A stretch of DNA of 7,911 nucleotides from Nitrospira sp. (GTDB lineage Bacteria; Nitrospirota; Nitrospiria; Nitrospirales; Nitrospiraceae): assembly GCA_029858925.1 (NCBI GenBank), contig JAOUEB010000046.1, positions 1 to 7,911 on the forward strand, written 5' to 3'. The notes beneath the pieces are model-generated. The model was not told the origin of the DNA. It made no database searches and saw only the letters and a list, made by a program, of their open reading frames with translations. The translations under genes were made by a program, and so were the position numbers. Of this stretch, positions 5,239 to 7,911 are shown in pieces. Numbering within the stretch: the first letter of the stretch is position 1; each line of letters begins with the position of its first letter.

Positions 5239-6252
5239 TCAAAATAGTGACGTTTGTTCGCCTCCCGGCCGTCGAAAGGTCTCCGGGATCGCGTCCGTAT
5301 TGTCATCTGCGAAACCAGCGCGCCGCTTGGCCACGCTGAACAGTTGTTCGACCATATCCCAATAGACGCCCATCCCCGCATGCCGTCTGAAAAACTCACT
5401 GTCCGTCAGCGCACCACCCCTCACTTCCCGCAATCGGGCGACGATTTTCCCGATCCGGTCGGGAAACGCCTCCTGCATACGCTCCAGGAACACCGGCTCA
5501 ACGTTGCCGGACAGTCTCAGCAAGGTTGCGACGGCCGTACAGGCCCCCGCCCGATGCGCGCGTTCCAACAACTCCGGGATATCGCCCTCGTTCAAACCTG
5601 GGATCACAGGCGCGATTGAAATTCCTGTCTCGATTCCCGCGTCCGCCAATGTCTTTATAACCTCGAACCGCTTGGTGATCGACGGCGCGTGCGGTTCCAC
5701 CTTGCGGGCCATATCGTCCGACGAAAAGGGAATGCTGAGGTAGACACGAACCCAGGCCTTCTGGTGCAGCCGGTTCAACACATCGAGATCCCTCAATACT
5801 AGTGCGCCTTTCGTAATGATGCCAACGGGGTTCCGATAGTCCACGCAGACAGTCAGGCAGGCCTTGGTCAGGCCATAGGCGGCCTCCAGCGGTTGATAGC
5901 AGTCCGTGTTCCCAGAAAAGACAATCAGCTCCCCCCGCCATGACGGCTTCTCAAATGTGCGCCGTAACAGTGCCGGCGCATTTTCCTTGACGATAATCTT
6001 ACTGTCAAAATCCGTTCCGGCGCCGAAGCCCCAATACTCATGGGATGGCCTCGCATAACAGTAGGCGCAGGCATGAAAACATCCCCGATAGGGATTGACG
6101 CTCCAGCGAAAGGGCAGGTCAGGGCTTTCGTTACGGCTTAAAATTTCACGGGTCTGGTCTCCATAGACCTCCACCGTCGCAGTGCGAGGCGGTTCCAGCA
6201 ATTCCCGATACTGCGAGATGAACGGGTTCGGCGGATTCGCGATCGTGCGCAT
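5239..6252 (-). CDS. PA0069-family radical SAM protein
   Basis: The product is 337 residues. The radical SAM cluster motif is NPYRGCFHACAYCYARPSHEY, with Cys58, Cys62 and Cys65 in CX3CX2C spacing to bind the [4Fe-4S] cluster and S-adenosylmethionine. It is followed by FGAGTDFDSKIIVKENAP (76-93), ELIVFSGNTDCYQPLE (108-123), NPVGIITKG (141-149) and ISIAPVIPGLNE (211-222), and it ends FRRPGGEQTSLF. These are hallmarks of the PA0069/SplB-like family, whose substrate is unknown. The start at 6252 (MRTIANPPNPF) fits the family N-terminus and has AGGA upstream. The open frame continues to 7014, but only as antisense of serS. The TGA stop is embedded in TTTTGAAGGAA, the rhodanese ribosome-binding site, so the two genes are probably translationally coupled. 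It is divergent from serS. Confidence 0.9.
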   Translation of the reverse strand: MRTIANPPNPFISQYRELLEPPRTATVEVYGDQTREILSRNESPDLPFRWSVNPYRGCFHACAYCYARPSHEYWGFGAGTDFDSKIIVKENAPALLRRTFEKPSWRGELIVFSGNTDCYQPLEAAYGLTKACLTVCVDYRNPVGIITKGALVLRDLDVLNRLHQKAWVRVYLSIPFSSDDMARKVEPHAPSITKRFEVIKTLADAGIETGISIAPVIPGLNEGDIPELLERAHRAGACTAVATLLRLSGNVEPVFLERMQEAFPDRIGKIVARLREVRGGALTDSEFFRRHAGMGVYWDMVEQLFSVAKRRAGFADDNTDAIPETFRRPGGEQTSLF

Positions 6253-6334
6253 GGCCCATCCTGTCCTGGCCGCCCAGTCGCTGTCAAATCTTCCCGATAG
6301 CCGGATGCCTCGTAGCGGATGAGGGCCGGTTTCG

Positions 6335-7680
<1,346 letters not shown>

Positions 7681-7703
7681 CTCATGGCGATTCATTGCAA
7701 AAT

Positions 7704-7830
7704 TTCACGAAGGTACGCATCTCGTGAAGCGTATCTCGTATTTCACAAACAAAGACGAGACGAACTTTCATTCCGTCCTGCGCTTGCCTCGCATCATCGG
7801 CGAAGCGGGCTTCACGCGTCACAAGATACG
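7704..7830. repeat. Heptamer-period repeat block (GTATCTC type) with inverted copy
   Basis: Just after serS, 7-bp units run in tandem at 7717-7744: GCATCTC, GTGAAGC, GTATCTC, GTATTTC. A local hairpin pairs TTCACGA (7704-7710) with TCGTGAA (7722-7728) around an 11-nt loop. A further imperfect inverted copy lies 83 bp away: CGCATCTCGTGAAGCG (7716-7731) matches the complement of CGCGTCACAAGATACG (7815-7830) at 13 of 16 bases. The layout is REPIN- or MITE-like. No T-tract follows the hairpin, so termination of serS here is uncertain. The remaining sequence to 7911 has no supported gene. Confidence 0.55.
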
Positions 7831-7911
7831 CGCGATGAAGAACGGACAGCAGATCAGTGATCGCAGCATAGGCATTCATGAGTACTGCGGGGTAAGAACC
7901 CACGATCAGGA

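Noticed and set aside
5229..5399. Upstream extension of the rhodanese frame
   Set aside because: It overlaps the 3' end of the radical SAM gene in another frame. A proper ribosome-binding site and rhodanese start are at 5228.
6282..6287. TTGACA on the minus strand before the radical SAM gene
   Set aside because: At 17 bp the -10 position reads ACAGGA and would overlap the ribosome-binding region, so the operon promoter is left unassigned.
7684..7860. 58-codon plus-strand ORF right after serS
   Set aside because: It runs through the repeat block, is rich in Arg, His and Ser, and has no ribosome-binding site or family match.
7682..7911. Minus-strand frame open to the window edge, ending FVKFCNESP
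   Set aside because: Its C-terminal part is translated heptamer repeat and no family is recognised. It could be a partial gene, but there is no positive evidence.

Overview
The window looks like chromosomal DNA from a moderately GC-rich Gram-negative bacterium. The gene style (a periplasmic Skp/OmpH chaperone, a PA0069-type radical SAM protein, DUF3386 and DUF5069 proteins, and a GGDEF protein of the 'GGDD' sub-type) and the heptamer-repeat spacers remind me of Nitrospira (phylum Nitrospirota). That assignment is from memory and is moderate in confidence.

Left third (1-2380), loosely packed and partly decayed. It opens with the 3' end of an NAD(P)-binding SDR/NmrA-like oxidoreductase (1-159). 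Next comes an AT-richer gene for a small secreted protein with four cysteines (377-823), behind a good sigma70-like promoter. A spacer of about 557 bp (824-1380) carries a tandem heptamer array (GTTTCGN) with inverted copies. Then comes a 5'-truncated GGDEF-domain remnant on the minus strand (1381-1956), with a 14-bp tandem duplication and an in-frame TGA at its upstream edge. Back to back with it is a short coiled-coil-type ORF (2036-2278) whose frame continues past an amber codon to 2353.

Middle (2381-4840), densely packed. A minus-strand pair, DUF3386 then DUF5069, is separated by 2 bp and read from one promoter. Divergent from it are an unrecognised 136-residue protein and then a Skp/OmpH periplasmic chaperone with its own near-consensus promoter.

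Right part (4841-7911). A convergent hairpin separates skp from a minus-strand operon of a PA0069-family radical SAM protein and a single-domain rhodanese. The rhodanese Shine-Dalgarno site overlaps the radical SAM stop codon. Divergent from this operon, serS (seryl-tRNA synthetase, 430 aa) is complete and has a clear promoter. The end of the window (7681-7911) holds no convincing gene. It holds a second heptamer-type repeat block (GTATCTC) with an inverted copy.

I see no CRISPR array, tRNA, rRNA, intact insertion sequence, defence system or recognisable riboswitch. The most unusual material is the decayed GGDEF/coiled-coil junction and the two heptamer-based palindromic spacers.
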